A stretch of DNA of 64,000 nt from positions 142,356,361 through 142,420,360 of the forward strand of contig NC_079492.1 of the NCBI RefSeq assembly GCF_020520425.1, written 5' to 3'. Both the position numbers and the translations under genes were made by a program. The first letter of the stretch is position 1. Every line of letters begins with the position of its first letter. The notes below the pieces were generated by a model, which had not been told where the DNA came from, ran no database searches, and saw nothing but the letters and a program-made list of their open reading frames with translations. Positions 12,017 through 23,164 of the stretch are shown in pieces. Origin of the DNA: Spinacia oleracea (Eukaryota > Streptophyta > Magnoliopsida > Caryophyllales > Amaranthaceae).

Positions 12017-13293
12017 TGTTGACCCTAAAGTTTTGATGATGACAAAGCAAACTCCTGACAATTGGTTAAGTTATGTTGCATAATAGGTTCCGAGATCCTT
12101 AGAGGGATAATGCTAAGTTAAGGAGATCCTGAGTTGGATAAACTAAGCAACGTGGAATATAAGCAAGTAATTGATCCATGTCAGACACTACATTGAAGAA
12201 ATAATCATTAAGCAAGGCGAGATCCTTAGGCGAGTTCCTAAGGCGAGATCCTCATATATTATGTGGATCCTCGGCGTTCCAGAGAAGGAACAAATTGGGA
12301 AGACTTCGAGTGAAGCTTCTAAAGGTGCAACATGAAGACTACAACATATGAGTTTATGTTTAGGATTTATGTAAGTATTTAATATTGTTTATACGTAATT
12401 TGGAACGAAAGGAACCTAAGTATTTTGGTACGTTTTAAATTGAAATATATTAACTGTAATTATAAAAGAGTTTTAAGTTGGAAAATCTTTGTTAATAAAT
12501 AAAATGAATTTAATTAATAAATGTAAACATAGGATTCTGTTTTCATTCTCCTTGTTTCTCAAGCAAAAGATTTTCCATGATCCTTAAAACTCTCCCACGT
12601 ATTTCTGTTTAAACGTGCAAGTAGTGTTTTGATTTGGTCTCCCTGTTTCTCTCCAACTATGCCCATGTTACTGAGCAGTAACAGTTAGTGGGTAGTTGAG
12701 GAGAACATGGGTACCCAATCTTAGGTAAAACTCTCCTATAAAAGGAGAAGAGTTTTAGCTTTTCAAAACACAACTGATTTCTACAAAATCTATCTTAAAG
12801 AGCTTAAACGTTTTAAAAGAATCAGTTGGCAAAATAGAGTGTTCCTTGAGTTCCTTATTATTATAAGCTTTATTACGTACTAGAGTTTTATATCAAATTG
12901 TATTTTGGGTTTAAGGGTTGAGTGATCCTTAATTGACTTAGAGTTAAGTCAAAGAGAAACAGAGCGACTTAGAGTTAAGTCAAAGAGAAAAGGAGCGACT
13001 TAGAGTTAAGTCAGAGAGAGAAAGAGGAGCACAGTAATCAAAGGGGATTGTTGTGGGGAACTCGTGTTCGAGAGGAACTCGAGTTAGAGAGTGTATTTGT
13101 AATAGAGTTATTACATTAATACAAAAGAGTAGTGAGGTTCTTCTTGATTAGGGTCAAGAAGGTTCCTCCATTTTATATCTTTCTTCGCTCATTATTCTCA
13201 GTTTCTTTATTGTTTAAATTCCGCAAGAAACTTACCCAAGTTCCCAAGAAACAATTCACCCCCCTCTTGTCAAGTGTTCCTACTGAACTATCA
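12017..13293 (+). repeat. 3' LTR of the Sirevirus-like element
   Basis: 1,277 bp, identical to the 5' LTR by eye except for one missing C in a C-run near the end. It is followed by the TSD TTAAC and then the second half of the interrupted MITE. Confidence 0.95.
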
Positions 13294-13363
13294 TTAACCA
13301 TTTAGAATCCGACACGTACAATTGCAACGATTAAATATTATCGTAACTTACCACATTAATCAT
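13294..13363 (-). mobile_element. Second half of the MITE split by the Sirevirus-like insertion
   Basis: It begins with the duplicated TTAAC. A diverged match to the 5' part of the MITE family follows (GACACGTA, then an AACGATTAAATATTATCG hairpin arm), ending near AATCAT, the reverse of the ATGAT end at 3882. Confidence 0.6.
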
Positions 13364-13602
13364 CACCACACTTTTTGATTTTGTTTGCGAAAAATATGTT
13401 GTGGCCTCCCGGAGTCGCGGGTACGTTTACTTGGCAATTTCCAAAAGCAACTTTTTGCTCCTTCGCGAAAGCTATAGCAACGAGCGGGGAAGTATGTATG
13501 GATGCCGTCTACATGGCACACTCGAAACTAAAATGAACATTTTTGTTGGGGGGAAAAGTCAAAACAAATAGTGTAACGAGAATGATTTTCAAATTTCAAG
13601 TA

Positions 13603-13800
13603 TTCTTCTCCTCTTTATTTTGCCTCATTTATTATTTTAGTCTGTTTCTAAAAGATTGACATTATTTAAAATGATCATGCAACCATAATTTTAATCTTAC
13701 AGAAAATATATTTAGCCAATCATTTTTGTCTTTTGTCACCCATTTCTTAATAAAGATAGCACATTTGGTATGTGTGACAAATAATAAAGAAAAGAGGGAG
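13603..13800. mobile_element. Stowaway-like MITE
   Basis: Imperfect terminal inverted repeats (TTCTTCTCCTCTTTATTTTG / AAAGAAAAGAGGGAG) are flanked by TA on both sides (13601-13602 and 13801-13802). It lies directly before the second copia element. Confidence 0.6.
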
Positions 13801-13821
13801 TATTAAACATTTAAACCCCTA

Positions 13822-14687
13822 TGTTAGCTAAATAAGTAATTGGAACGACTTAACTGGATATTGCGTAATACGAACTGAAACAATTGTCGTGCCGTGGGCG
13901 GACCACTGCTCTAAAAGACAATTCCGCGCTACCTCCGATGCAGTAGAACGCTTGCGGTTGCCCTCCAGGGTTTACACGACACCGAGAATTATGTGCACTC
14001 ACAATCCCCGATTGGAGACCAGAATATTTGCCCAGAAAGAGAGGAATTTGAGAGAGAGATGTGATTGTAAGTTTCTGTATCTTTTTGTGGAAATGAACGA
14101 TGAATTTATAGTGAGGCTTTTGGGAAGCTGTAACAGCAAAAAACGGCTAGTGGAGAAATTACGGGAGTAATGGGGAACTGCAACAGTCTTCTGACTGTTG
14201 ATTAAGTCTTCTGACTTAATCAAACCGCCCTTGACCAAAAAGAATAACCCGGCCCACGCCCGCGAACCGCATTCGCCAAGTACCAAGTACCAAGTACCAA
14301 GTACCAAGTACCAAGTACCAAGTACCAAGTACCAAGTACCAAGTACCAAGGCCCAAGGCCCAAGGCCCAAGGCCCAAGGCCCAAGGCCCAAGGCCCAAGG
14401 CCCAAGGCCCACGGCCCACGGCCCACGGCCCACGGCCCACGGCCCACGGCCCACGGCCCACGGCCCACGGCCCAAGGCCCACGGCCCTCGCCCGAGCCCG
14501 GCCCGGCGCGCGCGCGCGTGTGTGTTGTGACCACCCATGCCACTCACATGCTTTCTTAAACAAATGTTTCCCTCAAACCCCCAAATATAAACATTGAATA
14601 TGGTTTGTGTTTTTCCCATGTGGGACTTTTCATATTCCCACATTTTCCCACTCATTTTCTTTTGTTTTCTCACTAGGATTTCCAACA
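13822..14687 (-). repeat. 3' LTR of the second copia element (full length)
   Basis: 866 bp. On the minus strand it starts TGTTGGAAATCC, directly after the polypurine tract ACCTGTGGGGGAT (14688-14700), and ends at TAACA next to the TSD. It contains the heptamer array at 14281-14483 and a CG/TG dinucleotide run near 14505-14525. Confidence 0.9.
14281..14483. repeat. Heptamer minisatellite of three related 7-mers within the LTR
   Basis: On the plus strand: ten copies of TACCAAG, eight of GCCCAAG, nine of GCCCACG, then one more GCCCAAG and one GCCCACG. Because 7 is not a multiple of 3 and the units lack stops, several frames on both strands stay open. In the 5' LTR remnant the same array has only 3, 3 and 2 copies. 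Confidence 0.97.
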
Positions 14688-17540
14688 ATCCCCCACAGGT
14701 CCAATAATTTTAGCATACTCAGATTGACAAACAGGATCACCTTTGTTTTTCTTTAAATGAATGCTTATATCATAAGGGGTCTTGATTGGATCGACATAAA
14801 ATGAATCAAACTTTTTAAGAAGCTTTTCAACATAGTGAGCTTGGCTGAGACAAATGCCATTTGGAGTTCTAATAATTTTCACTCCCAAAATCACATCTGC
14901 CTCACCCATATCTTTCATTTCAAATTTTGAACTCAAGAATTCTTTTGTTTCATTCACTCGATCCAAATCAGTACCAAAAATTAGCATGTCATCCACATAA
15001 AGACAAATAATCACACAACCAGAAGAATCGTGTTTATAATAAACGCAAGAATCACCTTCATTTACATGATAGCCATTACTAGTCATCGTCTTGTCAAACT
15101 TGTCATGCCATTGCTTAGGCGCTTGCTTAAGCCCATACAATGACTTGACCAGTTTACAAACTTTGTTTTCTTGACCTGGAACAACAAAACCTTCAGGTTG
15201 AACCATATAAATCTCTTCATCTAAATCACCATTTAAAAATGCAGTTTTCACATCCATTTGATGCACAACAAGATCATGAATGCATGCAAGAGCAATTAAG
15301 GTTCTAATGGTTGCAATCTTAGTTACAGGAGAGTATGTATCAAAATAATCAATGCCATGTTTTTGAGTAAAACCCCTTACCACAATCCTGGCCTTATATT
15401 TATCAATGGACCCACATGATTTCAACTTTTTTCTAAAAATCCACTTACAGGTGATGGGTTTACAACCTCTAGGCAGATCAACCAATTCCCAAGTATTATT
15501 ACTTAGGATTGACTGAAGTTCGCTATCAATGGCCTCTTTCCAGAAAACTGCATCAACCGACCTCATTGCCTCTTCATAGGTTCTAGGGTCGTCTTCTAGG
15601 ATAAATACATACACAAAATCATCAGTAATCAAGAAAGGTTCAGTTAGGAAAGCAGTAACAAAATCATCACCATAACTTGTTTCCTTTCTTGCCCTTTTGC
15701 TTCTCCTTGGTTCTAAATCAGACTCATTATTAGTAGTGGAACAAGGAGCAATGGGTAAAGCATTAGAGGTGCTAGAGGATGGTACATCATTACTAATGCA
15801 AGAGATCTTTAAAGGAAAAGTGTTTTCAAAAAACTCAGCATCTCTTGCTTCAATAATGTTACCACTTGCATAAGAGTTGTTAGCACCTTTAACTAAAAAA
15901 CGATAAGCAGAACTTTGATAAGCATAACCAATAAAGATAGAATCAACCGTTTTGGGACCAATCTTGTCTCTTTTGAAACTAGGTAAGGCAACCTTTGCTA
16001 AGCACCCCCACACTTTCAAGTATTTCAGGCTTGGTGCTCGACCCTTCCATAGCTCATATGGGGTCTTGTCCAGCTTCTTGTGAGGCACCCTGTTCAAAAC
16101 ATGACAAGCAGAAAGAATAGCTTCCCCCCACATATTATCAGGAAGCCCAGAACTAATAAGCATTGAATTCATCATATTTTTTAAAGTTCTATTTTTCCTT
16201 TCAGCAATCCCGTTTTGTTCGGGTGTGTAAGGAGCTGTTGTTTCGTGAACTATACCATTCTGTTCACAAAACGCCTTAAGAGTGTTAGGGTCATACTCAC
16301 CCCCCCTATCACTCCTAAGTCTCTTGATTTTCCTGTCTAGCTGGTTTTCAACTTCAGCCTTGTACTTGAGGAACATCTCCTCAGCCTCATCCTTAGACCT
16401 GAGAAGATAAACCATGGTGAATCTAGAGCAGTCATCAACAAAAGTAATGTAGTATCTTTTACCGCCCCTGCTTTCATAGTTTTTAAAATCCCCCAAGTCA
16501 CTATGAACAAGTTCTAGTACTTCTGTCTGTCTATCTATTGATTTAAAGGGTTTCTTTGCAAATTTTGCTTCAACACAAACTTCACATTTTGCAAAATCAG
16601 TTTTAGAAAAGCTTGGAATCATGTTCATTTGTTTGAGTCTTTTAATTGAAGCAATATTAACATGACCCAATCTAGCATGCCATAAATCAATAGACTCAGC
16701 AATATAAGCAGAAGGAGTACTAGCTTTCTTATTCATAATTTCAATGGAAACATCAAGAGTAAACAACCCCCCATTACAAAAACCCTTTCCCACAAATTCC
16801 CCATTGTGAGTAATAACTAGCCTATCAGAATCAAAGGACAACTTCAAACCAGCTTTCATAAGTAAACTACCGGAAATTAAATTCCTACGCATTTCTGGGA
16901 CATGCAAAACATTAGTTAAAGTGAGTGTTTTTCCAGAAGTGAGAGTGAGAACGATCTTCCCTTTGCCTTGAACAGTTGCAGAAGCAGAGTTACCCATGAA
17001 TACATTTTCACCATCAGTCTTCTCGTAGGAAGTGAACATTTCTTTGTTGGTGCAAATGTGCCTGGTTGCTCCTGTATCAACTATCCACTCAGCAACATCA
17101 CCTGCCAGATTAGCTTCTGAAACAACAGCAATGAAATTGTTAGGATCAGCAACTGCTTCAACAAGGTGAGCTTGATTCTGATCTGGCTTCTTCTTGACCC
17201 TGCAATCCCTGGACTTGTGACCAGCCTTCCCACATTCAAAACAGTTACCCTTAAACTTCTGAATTTTCCCTTGAGGCTTGAACTGACTGCCCTTCCCCTT
17301 AAACTTATCAGAATAGAAATTGCCCCTAGGTTCAACCAGATTAGCAGACCCAGAAAATACAAATACGGTTCTCCTCCTCAAACCCTCGGCAGCCATAGCA
17401 ATACAGATATTCTCATATGCATGAATCTGATCAATAATAGATTTATCATCTTCAACTTGAAAACCTAACCATTTACTAACACAATAACGTTTCGTACCGG
17501 CATCATCAGTTCCATACTTTTTCTCTAAACCATCCCAAAG
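14673..17540 (-). pseudogene. gag-pol of the second copia element, lacking the gag start and RNase H
   Basis: The open frame runs from LTR sequence into gag and ends at 14673, just inside the 3' LTR. The gag remnant has LEKKYG and KWLGFQVEDDKSI, then a deletion, then the CCHC knuckle CFECGKAGHKSRDC. Protease shows WIVDTGATRHI. The integrase zinc finger (WHARLGH, CEVC), core DDE residues (SDLGDF, RSDRGGEYD, EQNGIAERKNRTL) and reverse transcriptase with QMDVKTAFLNG and YVDDMLIFG follow. The frame then stops shortly after CQSEYAKIIG, where the family continues into the RT end and RNase H. No internal stop is present, unusual for a defective element. The apparent N-terminal Gly-Pro-Trp repeats are translated LTR heptamers, not protein. 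Confidence 0.88.
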
Positions 17541-17832
17541 AATAACCACGCCCGCGAACCGCATTCGCCAAGTACCAAGTACCAAGTACCAAGGCCCAAG
17601 GCCCAAGGCCCAAGGCCCACGGCCCACGGCCCTCGCCCGAGCCCGGCCCGGCGCGCGCGCGCGTGTGTGTTGTGACCACCCATGCCACTCACATGCTTTC
17701 TTAAACAAATGTTTCCCTCAAACCCCCAAATATAAACATTGAATATGGTTTGTGTTTTTCCCATGTGGGACTTTTCATATTCCCACATTTTCCCACTCAT
17801 TTTCTTTTGTTTTCTCACTAGGATTTCCAACA
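17538..17832 (-). repeat. Truncated 5' LTR of the second copia element
   Basis: It matches the 3' LTR from TGTTGGAAATCC through the shortened heptamer array to the GAATAACC region, where it joins gag. The breakpoint shares the short identity TTATTCTTT with the full LTR, consistent with a microhomology deletion. Confidence 0.88.
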
Positions 17833-17837
17833 CCCTA

Positions 17838-19084
17838 TGCATGACTTGAATCAAGTACGTACTAATATAATTGACATCCATGTTTTAAGTTTTTAACTAT
17901 CGAACGAGGGTGGACATCGTACGATAAGGTGACATAAGATCCGAAAGGTAGTTAGATTAGGGAGACATAAGAACAACACAATGAATGAGTAGTTGAGCCA
18001 AAAAGCAGGTAATTTGCATATGCAATTATGCAGATGTTGTTGTAAATCCCATGATAAGTACTATCCAGCACGCCCCAGTCTCCTTTTCATTACCCCTTTT
18101 ATCATATGAATGATCATCATTATTCTCACGCTCCAAATCATTCCTTTGCTTCTTTTGTCAACTTTTCCACCACAAATAGTCTTTTTTTTATGGTTAATTA
18201 CTCAATCTAATTAATTTCAAATTTATGATCTTTTTTAAACTAATGATTAAATGGTTAATATACTTTGACATTGGTTTAAGTCGTTACTATGATCACCCCC
18301 TTTTTTTTCCAAAAAATAATTAAATGATAATAAATATTTTTGTGTGATTGCCACTGGCAGTGATGTTGAGATCCATTGTCAGTAATGTATATTCTGTCAA
18401 AAGGTTTAGTAATTTAATTGGAGATCATTGTTCAAGATCTCATCCAGCCACAAACATGATGTGTAACTATGGTACGTTAAACTTTACAGAACATTGATTT
18501 GTGGGATTAATAACCATTTGAAATGATAAGTAAGAGTTGGTTAATTGCCCAGCAAAACCGATTAGTACTTGAATTTGACCCGTGTATGAAGCTATGTTCT
18601 ATTTATCTTATTTCACTCAATTCAGAAAAAAAAAGTTCGGATAAGTGAAGTTAAGTTCGGACAAGATGGAAAAATAAGTGTTGACCAAGTACATACAATT
18701 TATGACAAAATAAATTTTGGTAAGTTTAGAAAAATTAAGTGAAAATCAGGTGAATAGAACGCAATCTTAAACTTAAAATGGTATCCAAAACTAGCTAACT
18801 CAACTTTTAACCATAATGGAATATACTCAGCGCGCGTTTGGTTCACAAAGTGATACAAAGTTGGAATCATGAATGATATCAAAATGGTATGGGTTCATTT
18901 ATAACTTGATTCTTAATATCAATATGTATATATGGTTCAGATGGGTGATGAGTTTTTCCTTTTATTTGATATATGGAGTATATATATGAGCCAAACCCAC
19001 CTGCCTTCTAAACTCATGCCTCATACCTAAAATTCACGAGTAAAACACACTCTCAACCTTATTTGAAACAGGAGTGACTCATCA
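17838..19084. other. Intergenic sequence with one possible MITE
   Basis: AT-rich with no supported gene. About 18590-18769 has imperfect inverted ends (GCTATGTTCTATTTATCTTATTTCAC versus GTGAAAATCAGGTGAATAGAACGCA), suggesting a small hAT-like MITE. TSDs are not clear. Confidence 0.4.
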
Positions 19085-19089
19085 CATTT

Positions 19090-19256
19090 TGATAGAGATA
19101 ACAATCTACTAGGATTAAATCTCTTAGAATATTTGATGTATATTAGACTTTTATTCATATTTGTGTTCCTAATTATATTAGGACTTATAATGTAATCCCT
19201 ATATATTTGATCAATGAAATACACTCCAATTAAAGGAGCTTTCTCACAATCCAACA
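19090..19256 (+). mobile_element. Solo LTR of a short-LTR copia family
   Basis: 167 bp, TGATAGAGATAAC...CAATCCAACA, flanked by a perfect 5-bp TSD, CATTT (19085-19089 and 19257-19261). It matches the 3' LTR at 47222-47389 (shared block around AATCCCTATATATTTGATCA). Its final ~50 bp plus flank are tandemly duplicated with 55-bp spacing (to about 19318). Confidence 0.85.
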
Positions 19257-19544
19257 CATTTGACCATAATGAAATACACTCCAATTAAAGGAGTTTTCTG
19301 ACAATCTAACACATTTGACCACAATAGAATTAAATATGACCTGATTTTGATCTGAGTAAAACTAAAATCGAAATAAATGGCTCATCACTAGAATATAACC
19401 TAAATCAAACCGACGCAAAACAAACCATTTTGGAAAATACTATGTATACATTTTTCTACATGGAAATAAGAAAATCATGGCTTAGAAATACATGCAAAGA
19501 AAAAAGTGTCTTAATCTATAATCATTTGCGACTCTCACATACTC

Positions 19545-19550
19545 TATAAA
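19545..19550 (+). promoter_or_regulatory. Probable TATA box of the DUF1191 gene
   Basis: TATAAA in the context ACTCTATAAAGAGG, 341 bp before the ATG. A CT-rich tract (about 19655-19765), typical of plant 5' UTRs, lies between. Short upstream ORFs are present. Confidence 0.5.
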
Positions 19551-19890
19551 GAGGGGGGAAATCTTTTGACATAAAGCTATAGTATGATGGCCCAACCAAA
19601 CATATATTCTATCTCAATTAATCTCCATGCCATGGAAAAACAAACATCTACTTTACTTTCCCTTTCCCCTTTCCCTTTTCCTTTTCTTTTTTCCCCTGTT
19701 TCAACTCTGTTCTTCTATAACCTTTCCCTCTCCCTTTCACTTATTCTCTTCCTCAATCCCCCCTAATTTCTCCAAAAGTCTGTTAACTTTCACTAACAAC
19801 ACTCCCTTCGATGCGAAACCCGCTTCGATATCCTAATTATTTTGTTAATCACTCTTTAAAAACCCTTTAATTATTCCTCCTTAAACACAT

Positions 19891-20880
19891 ATGGGCTCTG
19901 TTTTTCCCCTGTTTTTTATATTTCTTCCTCTTATGTCATTGGCATTGCCACCACCATCATCAAGAACTGATAAGTTCACTGTTACGGATGATAAAACGGT
20001 AATTAACATCCGTTCTCCTCGCCTTCTTGACCTCGTTGTTAGAGATTTCACGGTTGGGTTATTCGACGAGAACAACTTCCAAACAGGAGTGGTGAACCAT
20101 GTAAACTTACCGGAAAATCTCACCGGAATTGACGTTGATACGGCGAGGTTTCGGTGTGGCAGCCTAAGAAGGTACGGTGCTCGAGTTAAGGAGTTTTACT
20201 TACGTAAAGGTGTTATGATTAATCCTTGTGTAGAGAGAGTTATACTAATTAGACAAGAGCTTGGGTTAAATTGGTCTAACATGTATTATGATAATTACAA
20301 TTTACAAGGTTATGAATTAGTTACACCAATTTTAGGCCTCCTAGCTTATAATGGTGGGGATGATTATCAAAATATAACCCGTCCTGACCCGTTTGAGCTC
20401 CGGGTTATTGCTGATGGGGATCCGATTAAGGTAGATTTCACCAATATTAGTCGAATCAATTCGAGGAATATTAAGGATAAGATGCCATATTGTGCTAATT
20501 TTGAAGGGCAAGGTAAGGTGACATTAACAAGTATGGTGTCACCACATGTTTGTGAAGCCAAAAAAGAAGGCCATATTGGGTTGGTGGTTAAGGCGGCTAG
20601 CCCACCTCCACCGGTGGCGTACACGGAGGGGATTAGCCGGTGGAAGATTGCCCTAGGAAGCTCGGTAGGGGCGGCATTGGGTGCCTTCTTGTTAGGGTTG
20701 TTAATGGTTGCGATGTTTGTGAAGGCTAAAAAGAGGTCTAAATTGGAAGATATGGTGAGAAGGGCATACGAGGAAGAAGCTTTGCAAGTAAGCATGGTTG
20801 GACATGTAAGGGCTCCTTGTGCTCCTGCCACTAGGACTGTGCCCATAATTGAACGTGATTATAGACCGCCTTACTTTTGA
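19891..20880 (+). CDS. DUF1191 family single-pass membrane protein
   Basis: Intronless, 329 aa. Residues 1 to about 19 are a hydrophobic signal peptide (Leu/Phe/Pro rich). The extracellular part carries the family pattern: a helical start (LLDLVVRDFTVG), NLTGI, RCGSLRRYG, YLRKGVMINPCVERV, NWSNMYYD and LGLLAYNG. Several N-glycosylation motifs are visible. A transmembrane helix follows WKIALGSSVGAALGAFLLGL (about residues 250-275), then a short basic cytosolic tail ending IERDYRPPYF. The molecular function of DUF1191 proteins is not established; they are plant specific. The start is the first ATG giving a signal peptide. No neighbour shares its likely role. Confidence 0.85.
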   Translation: MGSVFPLFFIFLPLMSLALPPPSSRTDKFTVTDDKTVINIRSPRLLDLVVRDFTVGLFDENNFQTGVVNHVNLPENLTGIDVDTARFRCGSLRRYGARVKEFYLRKGVMINPCVERVILIRQELGLNWSNMYYDNYNLQGYELVTPILGLLAYNGGDDYQNITRPDPFELRVIADGDPIKVDFTNISRINSRNIKDKMPYCANFEGQGKVTLTSMVSPHVCEAKKEGHIGLVVKAASPPPPVAYTEGISRWKIALGSSVGAALGAFLLGLLMVAMFVKAKKRSKLEDMVRRAYEEEALQVSMVGHVRAPCAPATRTVPIIERDYRPPYF

Positions 20881-23164
20881 TACACCTAATTGTGATCAAA
20901 ACTACTAAACTAGTCTTCTTGATGAATTCATTCTTTTTCATAAGTGTAGCTTGTAAGTTAAGTTTTAACTTTTTTTCAATGGAAGAGAAAAAAACGATTG
21001 TTTATAGTATGATATGATTCAAGAAGCCGTTCCTTTAGGGGCGTACAAGCATAACTGCATAAGTCCCAGCAAATGATAACTTTAAGGAAGAATTTCACTT
21101 CCTATGATAAAAATATGAAGAAGTAAAATATGGATTTCATTGGAAGAAGTAAAAAATCTCCTTGGATTTATCACCTCCCTAAGTCCCGATCAGAAAAATG
21201 ACTAGACCGGATAGAAGTGAAGTGGTCCGATTTCTGAATGCAAAATAATACTTCGTACTCCGTATAATTTTTCAATTTTCGTTTGCAGGTACAAATCCCT
21301 CTTAATGGGGTTTGGATCAAACCGGTTTTTAGTTCAAAAGATAAGCAGTAATATATTTAAAATGATTAATTTTCTCATTTGGGAAGATTATTGTATTGTG
21401 ATCTTTTCTATTTTGTCTCTCGTAAAACTGCGTTGGTGGAAATCATCAATCAAATGCCATAATAGAATCACTTAATAAGGCCAAGGGGCTACTCCCCTTA
21501 TTGCCATATGGTTTAAAGGCGGAATCTACTTTGGACTTGTTAAGTGGACTCTCTCTTGGTGGCGGGCGCAGCCCAGGCCCGTATTTAACACATTCATACC
21601 AAAAAATAAAAAATAAACCCTCCACGACGTTGATTCACAATCTTATTTATTTAGTACAAAATATATAATCAATCAATAATTTAGTAAAAAGCAATGAATG
21701 AAAACTAATGAAAAACAAAATATCACAAATAATTAATTAATTTAATAGACCTTCTATCAAACTGGCTACTTTTACAATTTTATTTACCAAAATGACTACT
21801 TTGGAATTCTATTTCCCAAACTAGCTACTATTTATTTACCAAAATGACTATTTTGACTTTGAGTAAAAATAAACGACAAAATTGTGTGTATTAATTAGAT
21901 GGTTTATATCAGTGGGTATACACCATCTGTATGAGTAGAGTCTGCTAATTAGATGGTGTGTTAATTAGATGGTGTATCCTTCATTTATGGGTATATCTAT
22001 AGCATCTTCGTCTTGTTGGAGAAGAAGAAGGTTGTCGCCTTGTCGGTGGATGGTTTTGCAGCAGGGAAGCTGTGAGAGAAGAAGTATGGGTAATATATAT
22101 TGAAAATGATAACTCAAACAACATTCTAAATCAAAGGGATTCATTCACATTCTCTTTCTTTCTCTTTGTTGATTCCTTTCCGTTTACCCTCTGCGAACCA
22201 AACGCCCCCAAGTACAGACTGCAGGATAATTGTTGGAAAACATAGTCAATTATCGAAAAATTGACTTATTTAATTCGTCGAAAACTGTTTTTAAAGTGCT
22301 ATTTTTAATGCATTAGTAAAATCAAGGTACTAAAGTCACAAAAATAATTCAAAAATGTACTAGTAGTAACTCACAAATTCGACTTAAAATAAGTTTTGCA
22401 TCCGGACAATACAAATCTTTGTAAGATTCAATGCATGTACTCCGTACTATGGACAATGGGACACAATGAATATTGTGCTGTAAAAGAATATAGGTGCATA
22501 AACAAAAAAACACTAAATTGCGACAAAATAACATGCGACATATTATTTTATTTTTTTTATTATAAAATTAATAAAACTTCGTATATTATTTCACTTTTTA
22601 TTAAAAATATAAATAAATAAATAAATATACTCATGTTCTTTTCACGTAAGGTAATGTTCTTTACTTATGTTCTTAAGGTGTACCATTTTCATTGTACACC
22701 ATGGTCCACCATCTAATTACGAATTAGTTGCAATTATATTTAATTAATTAGTTTCTCATATAATTAGGTTATTAATTTGATTCACCAATCACAAAACTCA
22801 AGACGTGAATTCAACTAACATCTACAAGTAATTAATAAAATAATACAAGTATTAATTAAGATGAGATGATTGAAGAGCATTGCCTGGAAGATTAATTATA
22901 TATGTCAATCGGAGTGGTTTAGTTGATTCATGTCTGAAGATCTATTTTAAATACTCATTCGTCTCTAAGCTTTCGCTTTCGAAGATTATATGATCTGATA
23001 AAAACGTCTTATATATTCCTTTTATATATACGGAAAATATATATACTACATACGTTTCTAAAAGTTATTTACACTTTTTATTTTAATCCGTTAGTGATTT
23101 TTTTTTTTTTTTAATATATAAATATTCGCTCGATCACTCGTGAAGGCTTTCTAAAAGTGTTATC
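20881..23164. other. Intergenic sequence between the DUF1191 gene and FAR
   Basis: No supported ORF. It holds short repeats such as ATTAGATGGTGT (21890-21980) and paired 'AAATGACTA/CTAGCTAC' motifs (21760-21860). An AT-rich FAR promoter has several TATATA runs near 23010-23045, any of which could act as a TATA box. Confidence 0.45.

Larger units (their letters stand above)
4128..13293 (+). mobile_element. Ty1/copia LTR retrotransposon, Sirevirus-like, complete with TSD
   Basis: The element is 9,166 bp with LTRs at 4128-5405 and 12017-13293 (TGTTGACC...ACTATCA) and a perfect 5-bp TSD, TTAAC, at 4123-4127 and 13294-13298. The internal order is PBS, gag, pol in a second frame, about 1.4 kb of non-pol sequence, then the PPT. 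The copia domain order (protease, integrase, RT, RNase H), the long gag with a coiled-coil-like C-terminal extension and purine tracts before the 3' LTR suggest the Sirevirus/Maximus lineage; that placement is inference. The LTRs differ by about one base in a C-run, so insertion was very recent. Confidence 0.93.
13822..17832 (-). mobile_element. Internally deleted Ty1/copia element with heptamer-rich LTRs
   Basis: On the minus strand, the 5' LTR remnant is at 17538-17832 and the full 3' LTR at 13822-14687. Element ends are TGTTGG...TAACA, and a perfect 5-bp TSD, CCCTA, lies at 13817-13821 and 17833-17837. One deletion joins the middle of the 5' LTR to gag, removing the LTR 3' part, the PBS and the gag start. 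A second, inside gag, removes most of the region before the zinc knuckle. A third removes RT's end and all of RNase H, up to the PPT. Intact TSD and matching LTR flanks show a young insertion. Confidence 0.9.

Noticed and set aside
14198..14563. Several overlapping long ORFs (Gly-Pro-Trp or Thr-Lys-Tyr repeats) on both strands
   Set aside because: They are translations of a 7-bp tandem array lacking stops, inside an LTR; not proteins.
19584..19836. Small ORFs upstream of the DUF1191 gene
   Set aside because: They fall in the CT-rich leader and give low-complexity Ser/Phe/Pro peptides; at most upstream ORFs.
20367..20846. 159-codon antisense ORF over the DUF1191 gene
   Set aside because: Shadow of the sense coding sequence; no domain and no promoter evidence.
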